A stretch of DNA of 64,000 nucleotides from Flavobacterium sp. WV_118_3 (GCF_039778605.1 NZ_CP156060.1:3624001-3688000), one strand, 5' to 3'. Numbered from the stretch's first letter, positions 55,143 through 64,000 are shown. Made by a program: numbers and translations. Notes: generated from the sequence alone by a model not told the origin.

Positions 55143-55769
55143 ATGAAAAACAAATCGTATATCGGAATTTCATTTATCGTACTGATCTTCGGGATCTGGG
55201 CGGTGCCGAAAATCCTGGCCAAATTTCAAAAAGCAGATTTAGTAACCATCGGACCGGTGCCGAAGTTTGAACTAACCGATCAGAACAATAAAAAAATAAG
55301 CAATGCCGATTACCTCGGAAAAGTATACGTGGTGGAATTCTTCTTTTCGACTTGTCCGACGATTTGCCCGATTATGAATCAGAATATGCTGAAACTACAG
55401 GAAGAGTTTTACGGAAATCCAAGTTTCGGAATTGCCTCTATTACGATCGATCCGGAACACGATACACCGGCGGTTTTAAAAGCACACGCCGATCAGTTGG
55501 GGGTGAAGAATTACAATTGGCATTTCCTTACCGGTGATAAAAAATATATTTACGATCTGGCGTTAAAAGGATTTAACCTATATGCCGGGGAAAACGACAA
55601 ACAGGCGGGCGGATTTGAACATTCCGGTTTGTTTGCGTTAATCGACAAAGAAGGAAATATCCGTTGTCGAAAAGATAGTTTTGATAACCCTATTTTGTAT
55701 TACGATGGTTTGGAAGAAGCGGGAATTAAAGCGATAAAAGAAGATATTAAGAAATTGCTAGAAGAATAA
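55143..55769 (+). CDS. SCO family copper chaperone for cytochrome oxidase
   Basis: A 208-aa protein with an N-terminal anchor (IGISFIVLIFGIWAVPKIL) and the SCO1/SenC thioredoxin fold. Copper ligands: C71 and C75 in STCPTICPIM, and H160 in GGFEHSGLF; also SITIDPEHDTPAVLKAHADQL and FALIDKEGNI. SCO proteins deliver or reduce copper for the CuA centre of subunit II (coxB at 28 kb). It lies 27 nt after its Cys-less paralogue and 5 nt before the DUF420 gene. Confidence 0.95.
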   Translation: MKNKSYIGISFIVLIFGIWAVPKILAKFQKADLVTIGPVPKFELTDQNNKKISNADYLGKVYVVEFFFSTCPTICPIMNQNMLKLQEEFYGNPSFGIASITIDPEHDTPAVLKAHADQLGVKNYNWHFLTGDKKYIYDLALKGFNLYAGENDKQAGGFEHSGLFALIDKEGNIRCRKDSFDNPILYYDGLEEAGIKAIKEDIKKLLEE

Positions 55770-55774
55770 GTATA

Positions 55775-56314
55775 ATGGAAAATTCAGTAGAAAAAAAATA
55801 CAATAAATGGATTGTGGTGCTTTCGGTAGCGATACCGTTAGTAGTGGCGTTGTTGTTTGGTGTTAACCTTAGAAAATTAGGCTATGATGTACAGCCGTTA
55901 TCTTTTTTACCGCCTATTTACGCGACGATCAACGGAATAACAGCGGTTTTATTGGTTGCGGCGGTTTGGGCGATTAAAAACGGCAAAAGAAGCCTGCATG
56001 AAAACCTGATGAAGGTGGCGATTGCCTGTTCGGTAGCCTTTCTGGCGATGTATGTGGCCTATCATATGACATCCGATTCAACGAAGTTCGGAGGCGAAGG
56101 TGCGATCCGCTATATTTATTATTTTATTTTGGTAACACATATCCTTTTATCAGTGATCATCATTCCTTTTGTGTTGATTACCTATGTAAGGGCTTTGGCC
56201 GGTAGTTTTGAGCGACACAAAAAGATTGCGAAGATTACATTCCCGATGTGGTTGTATGTGGCGGTGACTGGTGTGATTGTTTACCTTATGATTGCTCCCT
56301 ATTATGCGCATTAA
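55775..56314 (+). CDS. DUF420 membrane protein, probable oxidase assembly factor (CtaM-like)
   Basis: A 179-aa protein with five helices (IVVLSVAIPLVVALLFGVNL, SFLPPIYATINGITAVLLVAAVWAI, MKVAIACSVAFLAMYVAYHM, IRYIYYFILVTHILLSVIIIPFVLITY, MWLYVAVTGVIVYLMIAPYY). Conserved His in NLMK..., VAYHMTSD, THILL and the final YAH could bind heme or metal. The family includes B. subtilis CtaM (YozB), needed for aa3 oxidase activity. The next gene starts inside its last codons. Confidence 0.88.
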   Translation: MENSVEKKYNKWIVVLSVAIPLVVALLFGVNLRKLGYDVQPLSFLPPIYATINGITAVLLVAAVWAIKNGKRSLHENLMKVAIACSVAFLAMYVAYHMTSDSTKFGGEGAIRYIYYFILVTHILLSVIIIPFVLITYVRALAGSFERHKKIAKITFPMWLYVAVTGVIVYLMIAPYYAH

Positions 56315-56540
56315 GAAGACTATAAAGCCACTGTTTTTATCGATTGTGGTATTGCTAATGTCGCTAAATGCAAATGCGCAATGTGCGATGTGTCGGGCGG
56401 CTTTGGAAAGTGAAGAAGGTGGTGTAAAAGCAGAAGCCGTAAACGACGGAATTGTATACCTGATGGTGATTCCGTATGTGTTGGTTGGAGTGTTGGGTTA
56501 TGCGATTTACCGATTAAAGACTAAGAAGAAACAGAGATAA
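56304..56540 (+). CDS. Small membrane protein with N-terminal CxxC
   Basis: A 78-aa protein. A signal or first helix (TIKPLFLSIVVLLMSLNANAQ) ends just before C-A-M-C-R-A-A-L-E, so the CxxC would sit at the new N-terminus in the periplasm; a second helix (VYLMVIPYVLVGVLGYAIY) anchors the C-terminus. The ATG at 56304 overlaps the DUF420 stop by 11 nt, so translation is coupled. The setting among oxidase assembly genes suggests a metal or redox role for the CxxC; this is inference, as I know no characterised homologue. Confidence 0.8.
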   Translation: MRIKKTIKPLFLSIVVLLMSLNANAQCAMCRAALESEEGGVKAEAVNDGIVYLMVIPYVLVGVLGYAIYRLKTKKKQR

Positions 56541-56561
56541 AGAAATGTTATATTATTGGAT

Positions 56562-56617
56562 AAAGCCGGATTTTATCACTTAAATAAATTAAAAAGTGAT
56601 AAAACTCCGGCTTTTCT
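56562..56617 (+). terminator. Long terminator hairpin of the SCO operon
   Basis: AAAGCCGGATTTTATCACTT (56562-56581) pairs with the complementary segment at 56593-56613 (one bulged base), followed by TTTTCTGTTTTTTG. About 20 bp of stem. The AT-rich gap up to 56831 holds no gene. Confidence 0.85.
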
Positions 56618-56779
56618 GTTTTTTGATTTTTCAAATGATTTTCAAGTGACTTTATTGTTAAAATATTGTTTTTAGTATTTTAAAACTCTAAGTGTTGTGT
56701 TTTTTTTAATATTTTATAATGAAAAGCTTATCTTTTTATTAATAATTTAAATAAAAATCGGAGTTGCTATTATAATTTA

Positions 56780-56787
56780 TATTTTTG
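56780..56787 (+). promoter_or_regulatory. Possible -7 element of the SpvB-locus operon
   Basis: TATTTTTG fits TAnnTTTG 45 nt before the ATG at 56832, in a very AT-rich stretch. No -33 TTTG at the right distance. Confidence 0.35.
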
Positions 56788-56831
56788 CTGTTTTGTTTAG
56801 AAAACAGTATTAAATTTTTGATAAAATAGTA

Positions 56832-58727
56832 ATGAAGACAACTTTTTTTGTGAAATCTTTACTGATATCGCTGATTATTCTAGGTTTTCAATCGGTTTCA
56901 GCCCAGTATAATAATGGCTTTTCCTCAAATCGATTATGGATAAAAGGCGTACAGGATCCTTTACCAACTTCTCATAACACAGGGGATAATGTTCTGCTGT
57001 TTAATTTTAATCCAACAATATTAAAAACGGAAAGTCTGTTCAAAAATAAATTGAGTGATCAATCGTCTCTTTTTGTGGTTTTTAAATCGGATGTAGAAGA
57101 AGAAAAATCTGTTTTGACACTTCAATATGGAAAAGAAAGAACGTTTGTAACCAATAAACAAATACTTAGTGATAAAGTATTGGAATATAAAGAAGTTGAT
57201 TCTAAAAATGGTATTGTATTAAGTTATCTCTATGATAAAACAGAACCATTTGTAAAAAAGAAAAATACCCTTCTTTTTGATATTGTTGATGATATTCAAA
57301 ATAGTAAAGACAACAAAGAACAATTGTTGGAATTTATTTATTTCCCGAAAGTCGTTAGCGCAGTAGAACGCCGTAAAATAGAAACCTATCTTTCGATAAA
57401 ATACGGTATTTCCTTAAAAGGGAATTACGACTATATCAATGCTACCCACGATACGATATGGGATTATAACAAAAACAAAAGCTATAATAGTCGGGTAACC
57501 GGTATCGGTCGTGCTGATTATCAGCAATTGTATCAAAAGCAGTCCGGGAATGCAGAACATGACGGCTTATATATTGGTTTAGGGACGATTGAAAAAGAAA
57601 ACAGAGCCAATAAAAATAAGCTGAAAGATAATACATATCTTATTTGGGGAGATAATAATAAGATGTCTGGTATTCCGGTTAAAAATGATGCGGGAGTACA
57701 AAAAATGGATCGAATATGGAAATCGGTTGCTTTTAATAAAATAGCACAAGACACTATTTTTACTCAGGTGCGAATCCTGAAAAAAGAAATGAAAATCGAT
57801 TCTGGTCGTGCTGAAAAAGATAAATTCCTTTGGTTAGCAGTTTCAGCACAAACGGAAGGGGAATTCGATTATACTTCTGCTATTTATTACAAACAAGTAG
57901 AGACGCTAAACAATGATACTCTTCATTTCAATAAAATTCCATGGAAAGATACAGCGTTGTTTACCTTTGTAAAAGCACCGGCTTTCTTTGCCGAAATAAA
58001 AACAACAGATCCTAATTGTATCACGGCACAACAAGGTAAGATCGAAGTTAAATTTATCGGTGGTCAGGCTCCGTATAATGTGACATTATTTTCCGGAAAT
58101 CTGAAAAAACAATATACTACAACAGAAACGTCTTTAATGTTGGAAGATGTTCGTCCGGGTATTTACCGTTTAACGATGGTAGATCATAATAAACAGATAT
58201 TTGAAAAAGAAGCGATCGTAGAAAGTCTGGATAATCTGGATGTAAAACTTGCCGAAAAATGGTATTTAAGTACTGATGGATCAATCGATATCATGCCTAT
58301 AATCACTGAAGGCAATGAAAAAGGCCTTTCTTATGAGTGGTTACATGATACTGATATAATCGCAACCGATAAAAAAGCAACCATGACTCAAACCGGAAAT
58401 TATTCGCTTCGTATTCTTAATAAGGAAGGTTGTTCAAGAGTACTACCTTTTAAAGTATTGGCAAACGATAATAGTAATGGTGATCAATTGGTCCTTTATC
58501 CGAATCCGGTTGGCATTACCAGCGATTTTTCTATAATGTTTAACTTATTGGAAAAAGCCGATGCTCAGATTAAAGTATACGATTTAAACGGAAGACAAAT
58601 TCGCGAGAAAAGCTTTAAAAATATAAAGTACCATACACATAAAGATAGTATTAGTGTAGAAGGAACTTATATGGTACTGATCAGTATAAATGGTGAAACA
58701 TCAGCCCGAAAATTAATAGTTAGATAA
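56832..58727 (+). CDS. Secreted T9SS type A sorting-domain protein next to an SpvB-type protein
   Basis: A 631-aa protein with a signal peptide (MKTTFFVKSLLISLIILGF ... SAQ). The body is of the kind seen on large Bacteroidetes surface proteins: VVFKSDVEEEKSVLTLQYG, EFIYFPKVVSAVERRKIETYLSIKYGISLKG (a laminin-G/DUF8202-like block), DYINATHDTIWDYNKNKSYN, VTGIGRADYQQLYQKQS and YLIWGDNNKM. A short Ig/SprB-like repeat follows (TTDPNCITAQQGKIEVKFIGG, GIYRLTMVDHNKQ). The C-terminus is a type A sorting domain (LYPNPVGITSDFSIMFNLL ... EGTYMVLISINGETSARKLIVR). It should pass through SprA. Only 29 nt separate it from the giant SpvB gene, so they form an operon. Confidence 0.82.
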   Translation: MKTTFFVKSLLISLIILGFQSVSAQYNNGFSSNRLWIKGVQDPLPTSHNTGDNVLLFNFNPTILKTESLFKNKLSDQSSLFVVFKSDVEEEKSVLTLQYGKERTFVTNKQILSDKVLEYKEVDSKNGIVLSYLYDKTEPFVKKKNTLLFDIVDDIQNSKDNKEQLLEFIYFPKVVSAVERRKIETYLSIKYGISLKGNYDYINATHDTIWDYNKNKSYNSRVTGIGRADYQQLYQKQSGNAEHDGLYIGLGTIEKENRANKNKLKDNTYLIWGDNNKMSGIPVKNDAGVQKMDRIWKSVAFNKIAQDTIFTQVRILKKEMKIDSGRAEKDKFLWLAVSAQTEGEFDYTSAIYYKQVETLNNDTLHFNKIPWKDTALFTFVKAPAFFAEIKTTDPNCITAQQGKIEVKFIGGQAPYNVTLFSGNLKKQYTTTETSLMLEDVRPGIYRLTMVDHNKQIFEKEAIVESLDNLDVKLAEKWYLSTDGSIDIMPIITEGNEKGLSYEWLHDTDIIATDKKATMTQTGNYSLRILNKEGCSRVLPFKVLANDNSNGDQLVLYPNPVGITSDFSIMFNLLEKADAQIKVYDLNGRQIREKSFKNIKYHTHKDSISVEGTYMVLISINGETSARKLIVR

Positions 58728-58756
58728 TACAATTACCCCTACTCATATTTATAAGC

Positions 58757-61700
58757 ATGGATTATAGAAATACCCGTTATTCCGGAATAAAGAAAAACGT
58801 TTTTCAAACGGTTCATTATATTGTTTTGATCGGTATGCTGCACAGTACATTTGTAGCGCCCGCTCAAGGTATTTTAGAAGCCTATTTTAAGCCGTCGAAC
58901 ATCCAATATTATGCCGGTTCGATGGCAAAAAAACATCCGGAAAGATTATTCGGTAATTCCGATACTACAACTTTGTCTAATCAAGTCGGACAAATTAAAA
59001 CGGAACCGATTCGTGTATCGGATGATATTTCAACAGTAAAAACAGTAACGACGGCTGTAAAGCAATGGGTAGCAGATATCCCGTCGGGAATTATCGGAAG
59101 TACAAAAGAAATGCCGATGGATAGCCCTTCGGATAATGTTTTTAAATTCAATATCGATGCGTTGCCGGATAGCCGTGATTATAATGTCTATCTGAAATAT
59201 GATGTATATGGTGTAGACGGTGTTAATGCCGTATCAAGATCCATTAACGACCGTTTGGCAACGGGTGGTTATATTGTTAAAGAAACTAAAAATTGGAGCC
59301 AACAAAAAGAAGAGATCGATGGGGATTGGTTAAAAAATGGAGAGAACAAAGTTGTTTTTGCTACTCCGGAACGATCAACCTACCAATACAGCATTAAAAA
59401 TGTGACGATTGCAGTTGAGAAAAAGAAACCGTTAGAAATCGCACCGACGGTCGTTGTACATAACTCAGATATTACACTGTCAAAAGATAATAAAATCTAT
59501 ATTAAGGGATTTTTAAAGGGAAAAGAAGAAGCGATTGCTAAAGTAACCGCTAATGGAAAAGCATTGCGCTATACTAACGGTGAATTCGAAGGATTTATCG
59601 AGTTAAGTGACCGTATTAAAAAAGATCAGCTTGTTGTGATCAAAGCGGAAGATGAAGAGGGATTAATCGGACAGGAATTACTTACCGTTGGTTATCTTTT
59701 AGAAGCCGATCAGTATTTTGAAATCGAAAAAACGAAAGATTTTATAACCAATCGTTTTGAAGCCTACAAAGGCGGTATGTTTGCCATATCTGGAGCTAAA
59801 ATTACCGTACCGGACAGTGCATTGGTAAAATCCAGATTGGTTTCGATTCGGGAGTTACGAAAAATAGATATCGTTCCGTTAGGTTCAGGATTGATCAACG
59901 TAACAAAAGGCGGGAAGGCCTATCGTTTTTTACCGGATGGAACAAAATTTGAAAAACCCGTAAAAATTGCATTGGAATATGATAGTCTGCTAATCCCGAA
60001 AGGATATACAGCTGCCGATATTAAAACTTTTTATTTTGATACCCAACAAAAAAGATGGATTGAAGTACAAAGAGATCAGGTAGATACGGAAGCAAAAAGT
60101 ATTGTCTCCGAAACAACCCATTTTACAGATTATATCAACGGAATCATTCAGGTGCCGGAAAGTCCGCAGTCGACAGCATTTGCGCCCACCATGATGAATG
60201 ATATAAAAGCCGCAGATCCATCAGCAGAAATCACAATGATGAGTCCACCGCAGGCATCATACGACGGTAATGCGAACGTAAGTTATCCGATCAAAATACC
60301 GGCCGGAAGAAAAGGAATGCAACCTAATCTTGCCGTACAATATAGCAGCGAATCCAAGGGTGGATGGTTAGGAGAAGGGTGGAATATTTCTGTTCCGGCG
60401 ATCACATTAGATACCCGTTGGGGAGTTCCGCTTTTTGATGTGCAAAAAGAAACGGAAATTTATACATTGGCAGGAGAGCAGTTAATGTATCCGAAAATGG
60501 CCAACGGAGAAGACTATATGCCGAACCGACATATGGATGCCGGTACAGCATCAAACGGATCAACGGTATATAGTACCGAAAAACAGTTACGTTCCTATGC
60601 TTTATCCGCAAATAAAAAAGCATTTTCATTTAGAAAGAAAACGGATAATACATTAGTTGAAAGATTTGGTTCAACACCTGCAAATTACTTTTGGAAAGTA
60701 ACGGCAACCGATGGGACTGTAAGTTGGTATGGTGGAAAAGATGGAGCAATAGTCGATAATGCGGTTATTAAAAATGATAATAATAATATCGTGCATTGGG
60801 CGCTTTATATGACGGAAGATGTAAATGGAAACCGAATAAAGTATGTATATGATAATTTTAACCTTGGAGTCCAGTCAGGTGATAATGCAATTCTTACAGG
60901 TGGGAGAGTTTTTAATATAAAAAATATTTATTACACCGGTAAAGGAGGAGACGATGGAAAATACCGTGTCGATTTTACAAATGAGACAAATGTAATAAGA
61001 CCAGATGTGTCTGTAAACAATAGACTGGGAATTAAGCAGATTAATGTATACCGATTGAAAAAGATTGATGTTCTATATAATACAGCATCGATAAGAAGCT
61101 ATGACTTTGTATATGCGATTGGAAAGTTCAATAAATCATTGCTTAAGACAATTACTGAAAAAGATGCAACGGGACAGATAGCCTATTCTCATAATTTAAT
61201 GTATTATGATGATTTAGAGAATACCAATTTGTTCAATCAGGGAGTAAAAGTACAGGTCCCGGAAATCGCACCGAATTACCAACTTAGTTTTGGTAATATG
61301 CTGAATGCATCAAAAATGAATTCTTCTCAAAATGTTGATAAAGGATGGGAAGTAGAACCGTCTTTAGGGATTCAGTTAAGGTTTTGGAGCATCAGTCAGA
61401 ATCCGTCGCCTACCTTTATGTTTGGTTTTCCGTTTGGTGAATCTACAACAAAAGAGGTTGGAAAAGTGACTTTAGTTGATATTGATGGAGATGGATTAGA
61501 AGATGTGGTATATCAAAAAAGTGATGGACTTTGGTATCTTGGGCATAAAGTTCGGGACTATGATACAACGGAACATTATTTTGATTCCGCCAAAAAAATA
61601 AATAAAGCGGGAGAATTTTTTAGAAGTGAGGGTACATCTAAGAACAAGTTTTTAGAAGGATGGAATTTTAAGTTCCAGTTGTTTGGAGCACCATTCTTTT

Positions 61701-64000
61701 TCGGAACAAAACGATTTAAAAGTAGTTCGGAAACCATTACCTATTTTACAGACGCGAACCATGATGGTTTAATTGACATTGTAAGTAATGGAGTGGTGTA
61801 TTTTAACCGACTGGATAGTAATGAAACACCAACGTTTTATGCTTCCAGTGAGCTAACACCAAATATGGTAATCACTGCCGATCCAGGTATAAGACCAAAT
61901 GAAGAGCCAGATCCAGATGATCAGCAGATGGATGTGATGACGGATTATGATGTCGTACGGGTATGGGTATCACCAGCTAGTGGACATGTTATAATAAGAG
62001 ACCGAATTTCTCTACAAGGAAATAACCCTGAAGATAAGGCAGTCTATTCTATTGAAGTATTAGGAGGAAGAAACATCGGTTACAGACTTTATTTAAAAGA
62101 ATTAACAGCTGCTCAACCACCGGTAGATGTATTGATTACAGATGATAATGTCCCTTTAGGGGCAGACTTTCTCAATAATAATGGAGTATTAGCAGTTGAT
62201 AAAAATGTTAAATTCTATTTTAGGCTACATAAAAATACAAATGGCTCTAATGCCGTTTTAAATTCAAATCCTAGTATAGAGTTTGTTGATGAATTTGGAG
62301 TGCCGATGGGGCCGCTTTTAGATCCGAACGGAATCGATAATAATAGAAGTAACTATGCAGATTCTTTTATTTTGAGTAAGGAGGACGAAACGGAATTACC
62401 AGGGACAGGAACTGTTAAATTTGAGTGGTCCAATTTTACAGTGGCGAATATGTCGGATGATGTGACTTATAAAATTGTAAAATATACGTATGATCTGACT
62501 AATCTTCAAGCACAACCGTTGGAGGAGGTGATCTATCAGAAAATTTGCCCGCAAAACTCGAGTACGGTTGTGTCAATGGCAGGGAATACAATGGCTATAG
62601 ATGTTAGTAACTACGTCATGTCTAATCTCTCAAATAACCAACAAGTTGTTTTTAAATTATTTGTAGAATCTGATTCTAACGTAAAATGGAAAGCAATTGA
62701 ATGGAAACCAAAATTCACCTATATCCCTGATGCCAATGCAATTACTGGGGGAGTGGTAAATCGAAGCGTCTATAAATATCCGATAGTCAAATATTCAATA
62801 TATAGAGGATACACAAGTAAATATCGTTTAGGTCCCAATCATAACAATGTATATGGCAGACCTATAATTTGGAATGTGCCTAATACGGTTCAGACCTATG
62901 GTTTAAAAATTAATAATATGTTGGAAAGTAATCCAGCTTATCCGTTTACAAATGAAGATAATGGTTCTTTCCTGATGGTAGTAAAGAAAAATGGAAAATA
63001 TATAGCGAAAAGAAAAATAACGATCCAAAATGGAACAGTCAATGTTTCAAATAATAATGACCCCATCCCTCTTTATACTGGAAATATAAACAGTATTGCG
63101 ACACCGGTTGATATAAACGTAGAGTTTTATGTTGATGGTGCGCAAAATGATGAGCTTTTTGTAAAATGGAGAGGGTTGGTGCAGAGTCACTATGAGTCTT
63201 ATATAGCGCCAGATGGTGTTACAATAGTAACAACTTATAAAGATAGAGGTTCGTTAATTTATATTGGTTATGATTGGTCATTACCCTATCAAACTGGATC
63301 TTATTATAATCGTGAAGTTCCTTATAGCGCTTACTATACCAGTAAAAGCTATGGAAATTCTCAATATCAATATTGGGGAGAAATATTCAGGTATTCTTTA
63401 GAACATTTAGGCTCATTGCATAATGGATGGGGACAGTTTTTGTACAACGAAAATCATGATCCAAATCCCAATACACGATCAGATAGTTATGGAAAACTAC
63501 TTAATCATAGTGTAATTGCCAATCCGATGTTAGGAATGTCTACCGATATATTGGCAGATATGGGCATTGATACCAGTCAGTGTGATAATGCTCCGGATCC
63601 AGGAGCCTGTATACAAGGGGTGTTGACTTCGGCGTTTAATTTGCCGAATGAAAATACTGATTTTTCACAGTATAGCATTCAGGATTTACAAGCGTTGGGT
63701 GATTTATTAAACCAGTTTTCGATTAATCCGCCAGCTATTTGTTTATTGGAAGCAAAGCCAACGCGAAATGTGAATGAAAATAACCAAATGATTGAGAAAT
63801 GGGAAGGTTTTTTTGATACCACATATTCCAGTGCAACGACTATGCGGGCTGGTGATTTTACAACATCGTCTTTTGGAGATATGTTTAATGAAGACGACAG
63901 TCATACTCATTTTACAGAGCAAGCGGATATGAATACAGGTATGTTTGCTATTAACAAACAGCATCAAAGTGCATCAAGATCGTATACTGTAGGTTGGGGA
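58757..64000 (+). CDS. Giant secreted SpvB-domain protein, Tc toxin/RHS type (partial, runs off the right edge)
   Basis: From the ATG at 58757 the frame stays open for 1748 codons to the window end (ending SYTVGWG). A signal-like N-terminus (two Arg and two Lys, then VHYIVLIGMLHSTFVAPAQG) leads to about 450 residues without a domain I recognise, probably Ig-like (VFKFNIDALPDSRDYNVYLKYD, SVVVHNSDITLSKD). At about residue 494 the SpvB N-terminal domain begins: PPQASYDGNANVSYPIKIPAGRKGMQPNLAVQYSS, SKGGWLGEGWNISVPAI, TDGTVSWYGGKDGAI. VCBS/FG-GAP motifs follow (VDIDGDGLEDVVYQ near 907, DANHDGLIDIVSNG). The family feeds RHS/TcdB-like shells that enclose toxins; the C-terminus is not in the window, so a toxin cannot be shown. 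Confidence 0.85.
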   Translation, partial: MDYRNTRYSGIKKNVFQTVHYIVLIGMLHSTFVAPAQGILEAYFKPSNIQYYAGSMAKKHPERLFGNSDTTTLSNQVGQIKTEPIRVSDDISTVKTVTTAVKQWVADIPSGIIGSTKEMPMDSPSDNVFKFNIDALPDSRDYNVYLKYDVYGVDGVNAVSRSINDRLATGGYIVKETKNWSQQKEEIDGDWLKNGENKVVFATPERSTYQYSIKNVTIAVEKKKPLEIAPTVVVHNSDITLSKDNKIYIKGFLKGKEEAIAKVTANGKALRYTNGEFEGFIELSDRIKKDQLVVIKAEDEEGLIGQELLTVGYLLEADQYFEIEKTKDFITNRFEAYKGGMFAISGAKITVPDSALVKSRLVSIRELRKIDIVPLGSGLINVTKGGKAYRFLPDGTKFEKPVKIALEYDSLLIPKGYTAADIKTFYFDTQQKRWIEVQRDQVDTEAKSIVSETTHFTDYINGIIQVPESPQSTAFAPTMMNDIKAADPSAEITMMSPPQASYDGNANVSYPIKIPAGRKGMQPNLAVQYSSESKGGWLGEGWNISVPAITLDTRWGVPLFDVQKETEIYTLAGEQLMYPKMANGEDYMPNRHMDAGTASNGSTVYSTEKQLRSYALSANKKAFSFRKKTDNTLVERFGSTPANYFWKVTATDGTVSWYGGKDGAIVDNAVIKNDNNNIVHWALYMTEDVNGNRIKYVYDNFNLGVQSGDNAILTGGRVFNIKNIYYTGKGGDDGKYRVDFTNETNVIRPDVSVNNRLGIKQINVYRLKKIDVLYNTASIRSYDFVYAIGKFNKSLLKTITEKDATGQIAYSHNLMYYDDLENTNLFNQGVKVQVPEIAPNYQLSFGNMLNASKMNSSQNVDKGWEVEPSLGIQLRFWSISQNPSPTFMFGFPFGESTTKEVGKVTLVDIDGDGLEDVVYQKSDGLWYLGHKVRDYDTTEHYFDSAKKINKAGEFFRSEGTSKNKFLEGWNFKFQLFGAPFFFGTKRFKSSSETITYFTDANHDGLIDIVSNGVVYFNRLDSNETPTFYASSELTPNMVITADPGIRPNEEPDPDDQQMDVMTDYDVVRVWVSPASGHVIIRDRISLQGNNPEDKAVYSIEVLGGRNIGYRLYLKELTAAQPPVDVLITDDNVPLGADFLNNNGVLAVDKNVKFYFRLHKNTNGSNAVLNSNPSIEFVDEFGVPMGPLLDPNGIDNNRSNYADSFILSKEDETELPGTGTVKFEWSNFTVANMSDDVTYKIVKYTYDLTNLQAQPLEEVIYQKICPQNSSTVVSMAGNTMAIDVSNYVMSNLSNNQQVVFKLFVESDSNVKWKAIEWKPKFTYIPDANAITGGVVNRSVYKYPIVKYSIYRGYTSKYRLGPNHNNVYGRPIIWNVPNTVQTYGLKINNMLESNPAYPFTNEDNGSFLMVVKKNGKYIAKRKITIQNGTVNVSNNNDPIPLYTGNINSIATPVDINVEFYVDGAQNDELFVKWRGLVQSHYESYIAPDGVTIVTTYKDRGSLIYIGYDWSLPYQTGSYYNREVPYSAYYTSKSYGNSQYQYWGEIFRYSLEHLGSLHNGWGQFLYNENHDPNPNTRSDSYGKLLNHSVIANPMLGMSTDILADMGIDTSQCDNAPDPGACIQGVLTSAFNLPNENTDFSQYSIQDLQALGDLLNQFSINPPAICLLEAKPTRNVNENNQMIEKWEGFFDTTYSSATTMRAGDFTTSSFGDMFNEDDSHTHFTEQADMNTGMFAINKQHQSASRSYTVGWG

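Noticed and set aside
60402..60629. 75-codon minus-strand frame inside the SpvB gene
   Set aside because: Antisense to clear SpvB motifs; no independent support.
1..64000. CRISPR array, prophage, integrase, insertion sequence, restriction or abortive-infection genes
   Set aside because: None was seen; no regularly spaced repeats, transposase motifs or phage genes in any frame I read.

Overview
The window is chromosomal DNA of a Flavobacteriaceae bacterium, most likely Flavobacterium or a near relative. Evidence: gliding and type IX secretion genes (sprA, a RemB-like gene), several secreted proteins with T9SS type A sorting domains, an alternative complex III operon joined to aa3 cytochrome oxidase genes as in F. 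johnsoniae, GLDG-style housekeeping content, and promoters of the Bacteroidetes type (TTTG, about 19 nt, TAnnTTTG). There is no phage, transposon or CRISPR array; most of the window is core genome.

Layout. 1-2.9 kb: the start of polA (minus strand, cut by the window edge), an OmpR-type response regulator and histidine kinase, and a tiny Lys-rich secreted protein behind a PhoB-like 11-bp direct repeat. 2.9-9.7 kb: a T9SS FG-GAP protein, a surface protein of the VGIG-head type, a membrane metallophosphoesterase, a thioredoxin-fold protein without the active-site cysteines and a NodB deacetylase. 9.8-14.2 kb: a large DUF2723 membrane protein, tRNA-Gln(TTG) and a double UspA protein. 14.3-19.2 kb: rimP-nusA-infB, with a terminator-like hairpin in the leader that suggests attenuation. 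19.8-31.2 kb: actABCDEF-coxB-coxA, the quinol-to-oxygen respiratory supercomplex, ended by a strong terminator. 31.2-31.7 kb: a non-coding stretch holding a duplicated ~98-bp element and palindromes. 31.7-39.8 kb: amino acid permease, a small ferredoxin-like protein and GNAT pair, ruvB-queG, a second VGIG-head protein, maeB and ruvA. 39.8-50.7 kb: sprA, gcvH, a VanZ-like gene, deoC and a RemB-like gene, an order that recalls the sprA-remB region of F. johnsoniae. 50.8-56.5 kb: an SRPBCC protein and the second oxidase cluster: ctaB (heme O synthase), two subunit III proteins, subunit IV, then an assembly operon (Cys-less SCO-like protein, SCO, DUF420 protein, small CxxC membrane protein).

56.8-64 kb (right edge): the accessory part. 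A T9SS-sorted 631-aa protein is followed 29 bp later by a very large secreted protein with an SpvB-type (Tc toxin / RHS) domain, open for 1748 codons and cut by the window end. This pair is the best candidate for a little-described system.

How the parts work together: the two cox clusters plus the act genes give electron flow from menaquinol through ActB/ActA/ActE hemes to the CuA of CoxB and the binuclear centre of CoxA, with CtaB supplying heme O and SCO/DUF420 proteins aiding copper and heme insertion. SprA is the outer-membrane pore through which proteins with the sorting domains seen here (2896-5496 and 56832-58727) would leave the cell. All calls are from reading the sequence; no database search was run.
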